From contig JACPFR010000010.1 in the NCBI GenBank assembly GCA_016182905.1, positions 1-64,000 of the forward strand: a DNA stretch of 64,000 bases. Reading direction: 5' to 3'. The notes beneath the pieces were generated by a model. That model saw only the letters and a list, made by a program, of their open reading frames with translations, ran no database searches and was not told the DNA's origin. This DNA is from Elusimicrobiota bacterium. GTDB lineage: Bacteria > Elusimicrobiota > Elusimicrobia > UBA1565 > UBA9628. Numbering within the stretch: the first letter of the stretch is position 1; each line of letters starts with the position of its first letter. Made by a program: the position numbers and the translations under genes. Of this stretch, positions 17,317-26,752 are shown piece after piece.

Positions 17317-18246
17317 TTAAATATCGAAATAGTAGTAGAAGCGCGGCAAGGTGCCGACCTCTTCCTTGAGCACGTAGACCCTCTTGGTCTGGAGGATGTT
17401 GGAAATCTCGCTCTGCGGGTCGAGCAGGTTGCCGAACTTGCGCGAGCCGGTGGGGCACACCTCGACGCAGGCCGGGTACTTGCCGTTGCGCGTGCGGTGC
17501 AGGCAGAAGTGGCACTTCTCGACGACGCCCTTGGGGCGCGGCCGGTTGGAGAGCAGGCCCATCTCCGGGTTGAGCTCGTCCTGGGGGATGTTCGGCTCCT
17601 GCCAGTTGAAGCGGCGGGCGCCGTAGGGGCACGCCGCGATGCAGTAGCGGCAGCCGATGCACCAGTTGTAGTCGATGACGACGACGCCGTCGGGCTCCTG
17701 CCAGGTCGCCTTGACCGGGCAGGCCTTCACGCACGGGGCCTTGCGGCACTGATGGCACTGGATCGGCATGTAATAGGAGTCCTTCTTGGGGACTTCCCCT
17801 TCATACTCGGTGTTCGAGGTCTCCACGTCGATCGAGCCCTTTTTCATCTCGAGCACCCGGATGTACTGGATCTCGGGGTTGCGCGACTGGTTGTTCTCGT
17901 CGACGCAGGCGAACACGCACTTGCGGCAGCCGACGCAGCGCCCGATGTTGAGCGCGTAGCCGAACTCGACGCCGCCGAGGGGAGGGGGATCGGTGAGGTT
18001 GGGCTTCACGCCGTACTTCTTCTCCACCTGCGCGGAGATGCGGGCGATGATGGCCGCCTTGTCGGCGGGGGTGAGCTCGGTGTAGTGCTTGCGCAGGAAC
18101 TCCTCGAGCGAGGGCAGGTCGGCGATATCCTTCATCGGCGCCAGCGCGGCCGCCGTGGCCGTCACCGCCGCGGCCGCGGCCGCGGCCAGGAACGCGCGGC
18201 GGGAGATCTCGCTCCCGCCCTCCTCCGGCTTCCGCTCTTCGGACAT
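17317..18246 (-). CDS. Periplasmic 4Fe-4S ferredoxin subunit (DsrO/NrfC-like), Tat-exported
   Basis: A 309-residue protein. The N-terminus carries a twin-arginine motif (SRRAFLAAAA) and a hydrophobic stretch, so it is exported folded. Four cysteine clusters follow: CVGCRKCVFAC, CHQCRKAPCVKACP, CIGCRYCIAACP and CHFC with a distant CVEVCP, enough for four 4Fe-4S centres, as in NrfC, PsrB and DsrO. Its start ATG overlaps the tetraheme gene's stop by one base. It should wire the membrane NrfD subunit to the cytochromes. No molybdopterin catalytic subunit is encoded nearby. Confidence 0.92.
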   Translation of the reverse strand: MSEERKPEEGGSEISRRAFLAAAAAAAVTATAAALAPMKDIADLPSLEEFLRKHYTELTPADKAAIIARISAQVEKKYGVKPNLTDPPPLGGVEFGYALNIGRCVGCRKCVFACVDENNQSRNPEIQYIRVLEMKKGSIDVETSNTEYEGEVPKKDSYYMPIQCHQCRKAPCVKACPVKATWQEPDGVVVIDYNWCIGCRYCIAACPYGARRFNWQEPNIPQDELNPEMGLLSNRPRPKGVVEKCHFCLHRTRNGKYPACVEVCPTGSRKFGNLLDPQSEISNILQTKRVYVLKEEVGTLPRFYYYFDI

Positions 18247-18875
18247 CACTCGTGCCCTCCGTGTACGGCGCCTGCGCCGGGGCGGGCGCTCTTGCGCGTG
18301 CGGGGGTTGACGTGCGGGGCGGGCGCGGCCTTCAGGGGCTTGAAGACGGGCCAGTGCGGGTTGTGACAGGCGATGCACACCGTCTGCTTGGGGCCGCCCT
18401 TGGCGACGTCCCAGTGGCCGGTGCGGCGGCCGTGGGCGCCGCTGTTCCAGTCCCGGAACTGCGTGCCGTGGCACTTGGCGCACAGCAGCTGGACGTCGAC
18501 GAGCTTGATCGGGCTGCCGTCGAAGTCGGAGAAGTCGGCGGGCTGCCTGCGGTTGTGGCAGTTGAAGCAGTGCTGGTTTCGGCCGTGCTTGATCTCGATC
18601 TTCTCGTGGAAGACGCCCTTCTCCTTCGGGTCGCCCTGCAGCGGCTCGGTCCCCTCGTGGCAGGACGAGCACGGCGCGCCGTCGAAGGTCATCTCCTTGC
18701 GCACCTTGCGCACGGTCGCGGTGTCGGCGTACTCGGGGGACAGCTTCGGGATCTCGTCGTTCGGGGGGGCGCCGCCGAGCAGGTTCATCGCGAAGACGGC
18801 GGCGAGGAGCAGGAACCCGCCGACGCAGACGCCGGCCGCCCATAGCGGGATCTTCGGGGAGGCGTCAGCGCCCAT
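18246..18875 (-). CDS. Membrane-anchored tetraheme cytochrome c
   Basis: The 209-residue protein has an N-terminal hydrophobic anchor (about 10-30, LWAAGVCVGGFLLLAAVFAM) and four CXXCH heme-binding motifs: CSSCH, CFNCH, CAKCH and CIACH. The anchor is not followed by a clear cleavage site, so the hemes are probably tethered at the outer face of the inner membrane. The arrangement resembles DsrJ or NapC/NrfH-type electron carriers. It overlaps the pentaheme gene by 11 bases and the iron-sulfur gene by one base, so all are cotranslated. Confidence 0.9.
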   Translation of the reverse strand: MGADASPKIPLWAAGVCVGGFLLLAAVFAMNLLGGAPPNDEIPKLSPEYADTATVRKVRKEMTFDGAPCSSCHEGTEPLQGDPKEKGVFHEKIEIKHGRNQHCFNCHNRRQPADFSDFDGSPIKLVDVQLLCAKCHGTQFRDWNSGAHGRRTGHWDVAKGGPKQTVCIACHNPHWPVFKPLKAAPAPHVNPRTRKSARPGAGAVHGGHE

Positions 18876-19653
18876 CGCCTTTCACCGATTGCTCCTTGTG
18901 CGCCTCGAGATAGAGGTTCTTGAGCTCCGCCAGGAGCTCCGCGGAGCGCGGCTTGAGCCTCCTGAAGTCGAACTCGTGCCAGAAGTACATGGTCTCGGTG
19001 TAGGCTTTGTCCACCTTCGCCATCGCCTCGGGCTTCTTCACCGACTTGTAGTAGAAGCGCAGGCCCTTGCGGTAGCCGTTGGCGTGGTTGAGATGCTCGA
19101 GGATCTCCTGCGCCTGGGCGATGACCTCGGGGTGGTTCTTGGTCTTGGCGTTGTGGCAGTTGGAGCAGGCGCGCTGGATGATCGTCGTCGAGTAGACCTT
19201 CGAGTTGAGCGCCCCGTGGCAGGTGATGCAGTTCGGGCCGCGCCCGGTGCTCTTGAGCTGCTCGAAGTGGCGGCTCTTGGCGAAGCGGTCGAGGACCGGC
19301 TGGTGGCAGCCGCCGCAGGTCTTGGGGATGTTCTTGTAATGGAACGGGCTGGCGGGGTCGCTCTGGGGGACCATGCCGGCGTGGGCCTCTTCCTTCACGG
19401 CCTTGGCGGGGTCGCCGTTATGGCAGGCCGTGCAGGACAGCCCGGCCAGGTCGTGGGCGGAGCCTTTCCATTCCTGATAATAGTCGTAGATCTTCTTGTT
19501 CTGGACGCGGAACTTCTCGTCTTTGTGGCACTCGACGCAGGATTCGGGGGGCGCGGCCGGAGCTGCCGCGGCGGCGATGCGCGGAACCACGCACAGGACG
19601 GCGAGGAGCCCGAGGAGCGGAATGCCGCGGTTTCTTATCCGGAATATGTCCAT
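18865..19653 (-). CDS. Secreted pentaheme cytochrome c
   Basis: A 262-residue protein with a cleavable signal peptide (GIPLLGLLAVLCVVPRIAAAAA) and five CXXCH motifs: CVECH, CTACH, CGGCH, CITCH and CSNCH. Extra His residues (for example GSAHD, EAHAG, KSRHFEQ, KNHPEV) could be distal ligands. The C-terminal 80 residues are helical and Lys-rich without hemes. It is the first gene of the cytochrome operon; the start ATG at 19653 is preceded by GGAGGG at a rather long distance. It is probably the periplasmic electron exit or entry point of the NrfD complex. The partner acceptor is unknown. Confidence 0.9.
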   Translation of the reverse strand: MDIFRIRNRGIPLLGLLAVLCVVPRIAAAAAPAAPPESCVECHKDEKFRVQNKKIYDYYQEWKGSAHDLAGLSCTACHNGDPAKAVKEEAHAGMVPQSDPASPFHYKNIPKTCGGCHQPVLDRFAKSRHFEQLKSTGRGPNCITCHGALNSKVYSTTIIQRACSNCHNAKTKNHPEVIAQAQEILEHLNHANGYRKGLRFYYKSVKKPEAMAKVDKAYTETMYFWHEFDFRRLKPRSAELLAELKNLYLEAHKEQSVKGDGR

Positions 19654-19813
19654 GATTGGAAGCCCTCCACAGCCCGCATGCAACGCTACGACCGTCCCGG
19701 GTGCGCGGATCCGCGCGCGGGCCGTTTTGTTGCTTAAGTGACCGAACGAGCGAGAAATATTATGATACCCACGATAAAAGGCGCGCCGGAGAAGCAGGAA
19801 AGGAGCAAGGACA

Positions 19814-21034
<1,221 letters not shown>

Positions 21035-21061
21035 CCCCGGGGCTCGGCGCCGCGCGCCGTC

Positions 21062-21907
21062 TCAGGGGGCGGCGATCTCGCGCACGCTCATCTTCTTGTA
21101 GATCAGGCCGTTGGGGCCGACGTAGTCGCTCCGCCAGTACACGGCGAGGTTGGGCTTGCCCGACTCCGAGCCCGGGCGCTCGTCGCCGGCGGTCAGGGGC
21201 AGCGCGGGGTCGATGCCGGGCGCGCAGGGCTTCCCGCGCGCGCCGAAGCTCTTTCCGTCGTCCACGAGCTCGTTGATCTTGGTCCAGGTGCCGCCGCCGG
21301 CCCCGTCGGTCGTGTCGAGGTAGTGCTCGAGCTTCACGCCGCCGCCGGGCAGGTCGTAGACCACGAACTTGTAGCCGATCCAGACGTTGCGCGGGAGCTT
21401 CGGCCAGACCTTCTTGTTCGCGGCCGGCGACGAATAGGGATGGACCGTCTCCTTCTCGAAGTCGACGTGCCCGTCGTAGCGCATCCGCGCGCCGATCCCT
21501 CGGCTGTCGCAGCGGGCGACGCGCTCCGAGGCGAACATGCCGTGCGCGCTGCGCGCGACGCCGACGATGCCGGCGTAGGGCGTGTCCTCGTCGTCGATCC
21601 GCATCGCGTACACCGTCATCTCCACGTTCCGCCAGCTCCGCTTCAGCTCGGGGTCGTGGATGTACATCCGGGGCACGGGCCCCGAGATCAGCAGCTGGCC
21701 CTTGCCGTCGACGCGGTAGGACGCCTCGCCGTGGTCGGCGTCGAACCAGGCGTCCTCGGGATCCACGCCGCGGAACGAGCGCGCGCTCCCGCCGTCCCAC
21801 GCGGACGCCCAGTTCTTGCCGTCCGGGGCGGTCGGATAGAGCTGGACGACGCCGAAGCGGTCGGCGGCGACGGCCTGCATGGCGGCGGCCGCGAGGATCA
21901 GCGGCAT
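21062..21907 (-). CDS. Secreted hypothetical protein
   Basis: A 281-residue protein with a short signal peptide ([15 protein letters not shown]). The mature part is rich in Tyr, Trp and Asp, with [27 protein letters not shown] and [20 protein letters not shown], the style of a beta-sandwich carbohydrate-binding or lyase-like domain, but I cannot assign a family. ATG 21907 is the first start giving a signal peptide. A TAGAAT box sits about 35 bases upstream on its strand. Confidence 0.65.
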   Translation of the reverse strand: MPLILAAAAMQAVAADRFGVVQLYPTAPDGKNWASAWDGGSARSFRGVDPEDAWFDADHGEASYRVDGKGQLLISGPVPRMYIHDPELKRSWRNVEMTVYAMRIDDEDTPYAGIVGVARSAHGMFASERVARCDSRGIGARMRYDGHVDFEKETVHPYSSPAANKKVWPKLPRNVWIGYKFVVYDLPGGGVKLEHYLDTTDGAGGGTWTKINELVDDGKSFGARGKPCAPGIDPALPLTAGDERPGSESGKPNLAVYWRSDYVGPNGLIYKKMSVREIAAP

Positions 21908-21987
21908 GACGACGGAGATGGCGGATGCCTCACTCGCGGGGATTCTAGCTCCGGCGGAGCGCGGCGTCCATGACGGGAGGGTAAAGG

Positions 21988-22587
21988 TTATTTCGCGCCC
22001 CACGGCGGCGGCGGCGCGGCGACGGCCTTCGTCAGGTCGAAGTCGACGCGGAACTCCCGGCCCGGCCTCTCGAGGCCGTAGCGGAAGGTCTTGCCCGGCG
22101 TCAGCCCGACGACCCAGACGTTGGCCGCCGACCGGGGGATGCCCCCGGCGACGAACATCGCGCGGGAGGCCTCGTCGGCCAGGAAGGACTGCCTCTCCGG
22201 CGCGCCCGCGCCGGCGGAGTCCCCGCCGTACATCGTCATCTTGTCGTCGGAGCCGTCCTCGTGGCGGTGGTCGTGCTTCATCCTCAGGCCCGCTGCGGTG
22301 CGCGTGAACACCCAGGTGCGCGAGCGGTCCTCGCCGACGTGGAAGGGCACGCGGATCTCGCCGGCGGAGCATTCCCGCACGTGCATCACCAGCGTCTTGC
22401 CGTCGAACGGGTCGGGGCCGGCGCCGCCGCCGGCGTTGGCGGCGATGCGTCCCTCGTAGGCCCGGCCGCACAGCGCGGAGAGATTGTTCCAAAACGCGTC
22501 CCGCGCGGCGGCGCCCTCCGGCGCCTTCCTGTGCGGCCACGAGCACGCGGCCAGCGCGAGGGCGACGAGCGTCAGAAGGGGTCTCAT
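21988..22587 (-). CDS. Putative lipoprotein
   Basis: A 199-residue protein with a lipoprotein signal peptide ending in a lipobox (ALAACS, Cys near residue 15). The mature domain contains [12 protein letters not shown] and [19 protein letters not shown]; the His/Asp-rich segment could bind metal, but this is not proven. The ending PPPPWGAK is low complexity. It probably sits in the outer membrane facing the periplasm. It is divergent from the SET-domain gene. I recognise no family. Confidence 0.7.
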   Translation of the reverse strand: MRPLLTLVALALAACSWPHRKAPEGAAARDAFWNNLSALCGRAYEGRIAANAGGGAGPDPFDGKTLVMHVRECSAGEIRVPFHVGEDRSRTWVFTRTAAGLRMKHDHRHEDGSDDKMTMYGGDSAGAGAPERQSFLADEASRAMFVAGGIPRSAANVWVVGLTPGKTFRYGLERPGREFRVDFDLTKAVAAPPPPWGAK

Positions 22588-22630
22588 GCCCCTATGGTGT
22601 CATCTTTGCCCCGGTGTTGTAAAATCACGC

Positions 22631-23086
22631 ATGGTCCGCCTCGCCTCCTCGGCTCACGGTCAGGGCGTCTTCGCCGAGCGTCCCTACGCCGCCGGCGAGG
22701 TCATCCTCGTCTTCACGGGCGAGGCGATGACGACGGCCGAGGCCGACCGCCGCGGGGTGCGGCATCACTGCCTGGACATCGGGCCGGGACGCCAGCTCTA
22801 CGCCGATCCTCCCGCGCGCTTCCTCAACCACTCCTGCGATCCCAACGCGGGCCTGATCGACGCCGTTACGCTCGCCGCGATCCATCCCATCGCGGCGGGG
22901 GAGGAGATATCCTTCGACTACTCCACCTGCGTGCCGGACTCGTCCTGGAGCCTCGAGTGCCGCTGCGGGGCCCCGTCGTGCCGCGGCCTCGTCGCCGGCT
23001 GGCCCGCCCTCGACGCGAATACGAGGCGCCGCCTCCTCGCCCTCAAGATCGTGCCCGCCTGGCTCCGGGGACCCGCCGTCCCATAA
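22631..23086 (+). CDS. SET-domain protein (putative lysine methyltransferase)
   Basis: The 151-residue protein carries the core SET motifs: GQGVFAERPYAAGEVI at the start, RFLNHSCDPNAGL (about residue 65), GEEISFDYS (about 95) and a post-SET cysteine cluster CRCGAPSCRG. These bind S-adenosylmethionine and the substrate lysine in eukaryotic-like and bacterial SET proteins. The length is typical of minimal bacterial forms. The start is supported by TAAAAT (22620-22625) five bases upstream. Its protein substrate is unknown. Confidence 0.88.
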   Translation: MVRLASSAHGQGVFAERPYAAGEVILVFTGEAMTTAEADRRGVRHHCLDIGPGRQLYADPPARFLNHSCDPNAGLIDAVTLAAIHPIAAGEEISFDYSTCVPDSSWSLECRCGAPSCRGLVAGWPALDANTRRRLLALKIVPAWLRGPAVP

Positions 23087-23149
23087 TAGTCCAGAAAACG
23101 TGGCGCCGTCGCGATGGCTCCGGGCCCGTCCCCGGGTTAGAATGCGCTC

Positions 23150-23845
23150 ATGAGGACGACAGGGCTGCTCGTTTTGATGCTATTCACGGCCGGCGCGCGG
23201 GCCGAGGAGCCCGTGCCCGCCGCGAAGCGCCTGAGGCAGGCGTCGATCGGCTTCGGCCTGATCGAGCCGGTGAGCCGGATCCGGCTCGGCGTCCCCGGCG
23301 GGGGCTCCGCCGACAATGGCGATCTCGGCGTCCAGTTCGGCGCTCAATGCGTCCAGTTCCTCACGCCGCGCCTCGGCGCGGGCGTCGAGATCGACTATCT
23401 CAACCGGGGCGGGACTCTGTCGACGCGGCTGTACCCGTCGGCCGACGCCAGCGTCGCGGGCGACGCGTGGGTCATGCTCGGGGTGCTCCGCTACGCGCTC
23501 ATGGACCGCGGCTCGGCGCGGCCTTTCGTCCTGCTCGGCGCCGGAGGGGCTTGGAACAAGACGACGGTCGACGTGAGGCCCTCGACCTGGCCCGACACGG
23601 CGACCCACGAGACGCGGCGGCTGATCGACGGCGGCGCCTGGGTCCCCGCGGCCTCGGCCCGGCTCGGCCTGGACATCGACACGGACGCCGCCTCGCCCGG
23701 GCTCGTCACCGTGGAGGCCGGCTGGATCGGCCTGGGATCGGCGAGCTACGCCGCGACTCCCCGGGGGGAGGCCCGCGGGGTCTCCGGCGCCACGGGTCCG
23801 CTCCACGTGCTGACCTTCACGGCGCGCTACGGCTGGAGGTTCTGA
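23150..23845 (+). CDS. Outer-membrane beta-barrel-like secreted protein
   Basis: A 231-residue protein with a signal peptide (GLLVLMLFTAGARA) and alternating hydrophobic/polar strands with Gly turns (GVQFGAQCVQF, LGAGVEIDYL, PFVLLGAGGAWNKT, LTFTARYGWRF). It ends in an aromatic residue, Phe, as outer-membrane barrels do for BAM recognition. The size fits an eight-strand barrel. The start is fixed by TAGAAT (23138-23143), six bases before ATG. No specific family is recognised. Confidence 0.7.
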   Translation: MRTTGLLVLMLFTAGARAEEPVPAAKRLRQASIGFGLIEPVSRIRLGVPGGGSADNGDLGVQFGAQCVQFLTPRLGAGVEIDYLNRGGTLSTRLYPSADASVAGDAWVMLGVLRYALMDRGSARPFVLLGAGGAWNKTTVDVRPSTWPDTATHETRRLIDGGAWVPAASARLGLDIDTDAASPGLVTVEAGWIGLGSASYAATPRGEARGVSGATGPLHVLTFTARYGWRF

Positions 23846-23849
23846 CCTC

Positions 23850-24002
23850 ATGATACGACGACTGAAGTCCGGGAAGTACCGACTGTACTCGACCAAGAGG
23901 AACCCGCGCACGGGCCGGCGCCGCAACCTCGGCACCTTCACGAGCCGCGAGAGGGCGGCCAAGCACGAGCGCGAGGTGCAGTACTTCAAGCATCTGGACT
24001 AG
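23850..24002 (+). CDS. Small basic conserved hypothetical protein
   Basis: A 50-residue, strongly basic protein beginning MIRRLKSGKYRLYSTKRN and ending EREVQYFKHLD. The pattern (RLKSGKYRLYS, then a TGRRRNLGTF turn and a short helix) is that of a small hypothetical family I have seen in many bacteria, possibly a tiny nucleic-acid-binding beta-alpha fold similar to the N-terminus of phage integrases. It starts four bases after the barrel gene stop, so they may be cotranscribed, and its stop overlaps that of the convergent DUF3175 gene. Confidence 0.7.
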   Translation: MIRRLKSGKYRLYSTKRNPRTGRRRNLGTFTSRERAAKHEREVQYFKHLD

Positions 24003-24277
24003 CCCGGCCGGCGCCCGTAGAGACGGCGCAGCTCGCCTTTCGCCTTCTGGAGCTCGCGCCTCCGCTCCGCGCTCAGGCGGCGTCCTCCGCGGTTGATGTG
24101 ATAGTTCAGCATCGACATCGCGGACTGGAACTCCGTGCCCTTGCGCCGGCGGCTGGCGCGCGCCGAGCGCCTCAGACCCAGAGCGATGCCGCGCGCGGGG
24201 CGCGTGAAGATCCCCTTCGGCAAGTCGAGCGCGTTGCTCGTGAGGGCGACGCGCCGAACCCATCTCGCCGCGCGCAT
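23999..24277 (-). CDS. DUF3175 family protein
   Basis: A 92-residue basic protein matching DUF3175: [47 protein letters not shown] (given here in two runs) and INRGGRRLSAERRR. The family is widespread, small and without known function, perhaps nucleic-acid associated. An in-frame stop lies two codons before the ATG. Upstream of it a 22-codon open frame starts at GTG 24349 behind a weak TACCGT box, so a short leader peptide may precede it. Confidence 0.8.
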   Translation of the reverse strand: MRAARWVRRVALTSNALDLPKGIFTRPARGIALGLRRSARASRRRKGTEFQSAMSMLNYHINRGGRRLSAERRRELQKAKGELRRLYGRRPG

Positions 24278-24429
24278 GGCTCAGCAGGCCGCCGGCCGCG
24301 CCGCGACGCGCTCGGAACGGCGTCCGAAGGGGAGGAGAGGGATCATCACGCCCCGACGGTATCAAAGGCCGCCGGCCGCGCCTATCGCGGCCGGGAGACT
24401 ATTCCGTGACGGCCCGTCCTCGAGCGCGT

Positions 24430-24579
24430 CTACGCGGCTTTGGCGGCCGCGTCGGCCTGGTGGTCCGAGAACGTCTTCGCGATCACCTTCGCGTCGCCCG
24501 ACTTGAGCGTCCGCTCCCAGCCGCAGCTGCACTTGAGCTTCTTCTTCTCCGATCGGAACTCGTACATGTGGATCTTCAT
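24430..24579 (-). CDS. Small CxC-containing conserved protein
   Basis: A 49-residue protein starting MKIHMYEFRSEKKKLKCSC and followed by GWERTLKSGDAKVIAKTFSDH. The KCSCGWE beta-hairpin followed by a His-containing helix suggests a small zinc-ribbon-like fold (two Cys plus His), as in short 'C-C-H' hypothetical proteins. The start is supported by TACAAT seven bases upstream on the minus strand. It is divergent from the S1 gene. Function unknown. Confidence 0.7.
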   Translation of the reverse strand: MKIHMYEFRSEKKKLKCSCGWERTLKSGDAKVIAKTFSDHQADAAAKAA

Positions 24580-24649
24580 TGTTGTAATTGTAATAAATTA
24601 AGAGCGCTTGCGCCTTCACAAGAGCGGTGAAATCTCGTAATCTCACGGT

Positions 24650-25831
24650 ATGAACGACGAAGAACCGACGGAAGACTTCTCGGCCCTGCTGGGCGAATCC
24701 CTGGAGGCGGCGGAGAGGACCTTCGAGGTCGGGGACAAAGTGCGCGGCGAGCTCCTGGCCGTGGGCCGGGAGGACTCCCAGGTGGCGCTCGGTCCCGGGC
24801 GCGAGGGCGTCGTCGCCACCGCCGACTTCCGCGACGCCGAGGGCTCCGTCTCCGTCCGCGCGGGCGACGTGCTCGACCTGTACGTGACCTCGGTCCGCGG
24901 CGGCCAGGTCCGCCTTTCCAAGAACCCCACCGACAAGAACATCGCCCAGGACCTGAAGGAGGCGTACGAGCTCAAGCGTCCCGTCGAAGGCCGCGTCGTC
25001 GAGGCTTGTAAAGGAGGATTGCGCGTGAGCGTGAAGGGCAAGTCCGCCTTCTGCCCCATCAGCCAGATCGACGTGAAGCGCACCGAGACCGGCGCGGAGT
25101 TCGTCGGCAAGACCTTCGCCTTCGTCCTCACCGAGTTCGGCGAGGACGGCCGCGGCGTCGTCGTCTCCCGGCGCAAGCTCCTCGAGGAAGAGCAGGGGCG
25201 CGCTTGCGACGCCTTCCTCGCGGCGAACCCTGACGGCGCCGTCGTCGCGGGCAAGGTCGTCCGCCTGGAGAAGTTCGGGGCCTTCGTCGAGCTCGTGCCC
25301 GGCGTCGAGGGGCTCCTTCACGTCTCCGAGGTCGCCTGGTCCCGCGTCGAGTCGCCCTCCGAGATCCTGACCCTCGGCCAGGCCGTCACGGTGAAGATCC
25401 TCAAGCGCGAGACGGTCGACGGCCGCCTGAAGATCTCCCTGTCGCTCAAGCAGGTCTCCGAGCGTCCTCCGACCCCCGCCGCTCCCGCGGTCGTGGACCC
25501 CTGGTCCAAGTACGCCGCCGGGCAGGTCGTGGAAGGCAGGATCACGCGCAAGGAGCCTTACGGCCTGTTCGTCCAGCTCGAGCCCGGCGTCGTCGGCCTC
25601 CTTCACCAGTCCAAGACGGAGGACGCCCCGGATTTCCAGTTCGACCGCCAGAAGGTCGGCGAGACGATCTCGGTCCAGGTCGCGGAGGTCAAGCTCTCCG
25701 AGCGGCGCATCTCGCTCGAGCTGCCGCGCGACACGGGCGCCGCCGAGTGGCGCAAGCGGCAGGAGGAGAGCGGGCCCCCGTCTCCCATGGCCGAGCTGCT
25801 CCGCGCCGCGCTCGAGAAAAAGAAGCGATGA
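24650..25831 (+). CDS. S1-domain RNA-binding protein (ribosomal protein S1-like)
   Basis: A 393-residue protein of four S1 (OB-fold) repeats at about 20-90, 103-180, 195-275 and 285-360. Repeats 3 and 4 are canonical, with GKVVRLEKFGAFVELVPGVE then GLLHVSEVAW, and RITRKEPYGLFVQLEPG. Repeats 1 and 2 are diverged. Full S1 proteins have six repeats, so this is a shorter relative, either the main S1 of this lineage or a paralogue. It should bind mRNA or help translation. The start is fixed by TTCACA, 17 bases, TAATCT (24638-24643), then six bases to ATG, a leaderless promoter. Confidence 0.88.
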   Translation: MNDEEPTEDFSALLGESLEAAERTFEVGDKVRGELLAVGREDSQVALGPGREGVVATADFRDAEGSVSVRAGDVLDLYVTSVRGGQVRLSKNPTDKNIAQDLKEAYELKRPVEGRVVEACKGGLRVSVKGKSAFCPISQIDVKRTETGAEFVGKTFAFVLTEFGEDGRGVVVSRRKLLEEEQGRACDAFLAANPDGAVVAGKVVRLEKFGAFVELVPGVEGLLHVSEVAWSRVESPSEILTLGQAVTVKILKRETVDGRLKISLSLKQVSERPPTPAAPAVVDPWSKYAAGQVVEGRITRKEPYGLFVQLEPGVVGLLHQSKTEDAPDFQFDRQKVGETISVQVAEVKLSERRISLELPRDTGAAEWRKRQEESGPPSPMAELLRAALEKKKR

Positions 25832-25858
25832 TCGGCCGGGATATCGTAGACTGACCTC

Positions 25859-26113
25859 ATGAAAACCCCCAAGCGACCCAAGCAGTTCATCCGTTACAAG
25901 AATCTCAGCGGCGACTCGAAGGTCGTCCGGTATGAGATCACGAAGGACGTCCTGACCGTCCAGTTCGCGGACAACTCGGTCTACAACTACAGCAACCAGA
26001 GCGCGGGCCCGGTCAACATCGCCAAGATGAAGACCCTCGCGGCGGCCGGCAAGGGACTCGGCACCTTCATCGCGGCCGACCTGAAGGACCGCTTCATGCG
26101 GAAGATCCGCTGA
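25859..26113 (+). CDS. KTSC-like small protein
   Basis: An 84-residue protein with the pattern DSKVVRYEITKDVLTVQFAD followed by SVYNYSNQSAG, resembling the KTSC domain, a small beta-rich module found in lysyl-tRNA synthetase-linked and phage-type hypothetical proteins. Residues before it are basic. Usual KTSC proteins are 60-75 residues, so the length fits. TAGACT (25847-25852) lies exactly six bases before ATG. A strong hairpin terminator follows the stop. Function unknown. Confidence 0.75.
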   Translation: MKTPKRPKQFIRYKNLSGDSKVVRYEITKDVLTVQFADNSVYNYSNQSAGPVNIAKMKTLAAAGKGLGTFIAADLKDRFMRKIR

Positions 26114-26127
26114 CCAGACGGCCCATC

Positions 26128-26170
26128 GCCCGCCGTGACGCCTCTCAGGGGCGTCGCGGCGGGCTTCGTC
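26128..26170 (+). terminator. Rho-independent terminator after the KTSC gene
   Basis: GCCCGCC (26128-26134) and GACGCC (26137-26142) pair with GGCGTC (26150-26155) and GGCGGGC (26158-26164), followed by TTCGTCTTTT. The stem overlaps the end of the convergent DUF1810 gene. Confidence 0.75.
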
Positions 26171-26585
26171 TTTTCAGGAGTTCCAGGGTGAGAGCGTCCT
26201 GCTCTCCGCCGAAGAATCTCTCGAGCGCGGCCTTGAACAGCGGCTCGGCCTGATCCGCGCGGGCGAACAAGGTCATCGACGAGCGGAACTTGAGGTCGTC
26301 GGGGGAGCCCAGGATGGCGCGGATGTCCCGGTCCGTCCCCGTGAGCAGCAGCCGGGTGCACTCGCGCAGCCGGGGTCCCAGCACCGGGTGCTTCAGGTAG
26401 CTCCGCGCCTCGTCCAGAGAGGCGATCCCGAACCGCTCGCTCATCGCGCTGCGCCCCAGGCCGGCCAGCTGGGGGAAGATGAACCAGATCCAGTGAGACT
26501 CCTTCCGGCCCGCGGCCAGCTCGCGCAGGACGTCGTCGTAGACCTCGTCCTGAGCCGCGGCGAATTCAGCAAGCCTCGATTCCAT
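26145..26585 (-). CDS. DUF1810 family protein
   Basis: A 146-residue protein matching DUF1810: the signature SHWIWFIFPQLAGLGRS at about residue 32, then YLKHPVLGPRLREC and DDLKFRSSMTLF, ending with FFGGEQDALTLELL. The family is soluble, conserved in many bacteria and of unknown function. ATG 26585 is chosen over ATG 26591 because an AT-rich TTATAT box lies six bases before it. The gene marks the conserved edge of the accessory island. Confidence 0.88.
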   Translation of the reverse strand: MESRLAEFAAAQDEVYDDVLRELAAGRKESHWIWFIFPQLAGLGRSAMSERFGIASLDEARSYLKHPVLGPRLRECTRLLLTGTDRDIRAILGSPDDLKFRSSMTLFARADQAEPLFKAALERFFGGEQDALTLELLKRRSPPRRP

Positions 26586-26602
26586 CGTCATATATAAACA
26601 CA

Positions 26603-26657
26603 AAGCCCCCAGGCGCTAGCCTGAGGGCAGGTCCCGACATTTCTCGTTACGGGTTCG
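26603..26657. ncRNA. Two-hairpin repeated element, copy 2
   Basis: Same 55-base plan as 3563-3617. Hairpin 1 pairs GCCCCCAGGC with GCCTGAGGGC; hairpin 2 pairs CCCG with CGGG around the same CATTTCT loop; both share GGTCCCGACATTTCT and end in GGGTTCG. On the minus strand it lies between hipA and the DUF1810 promoter, with hairpin 1 followed by TTTGTGTTT, like a terminator. Confidence 0.55.
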
Positions 26658-26752
26658 AATTCGTCTAAATTGCCTAAAATGACTGTAGCAAATCGCAGGC
26701 GCGAGTGTCTAGAGCCACCTTATCGGCGCCCCAAGCAATGATGCGGTGAATA

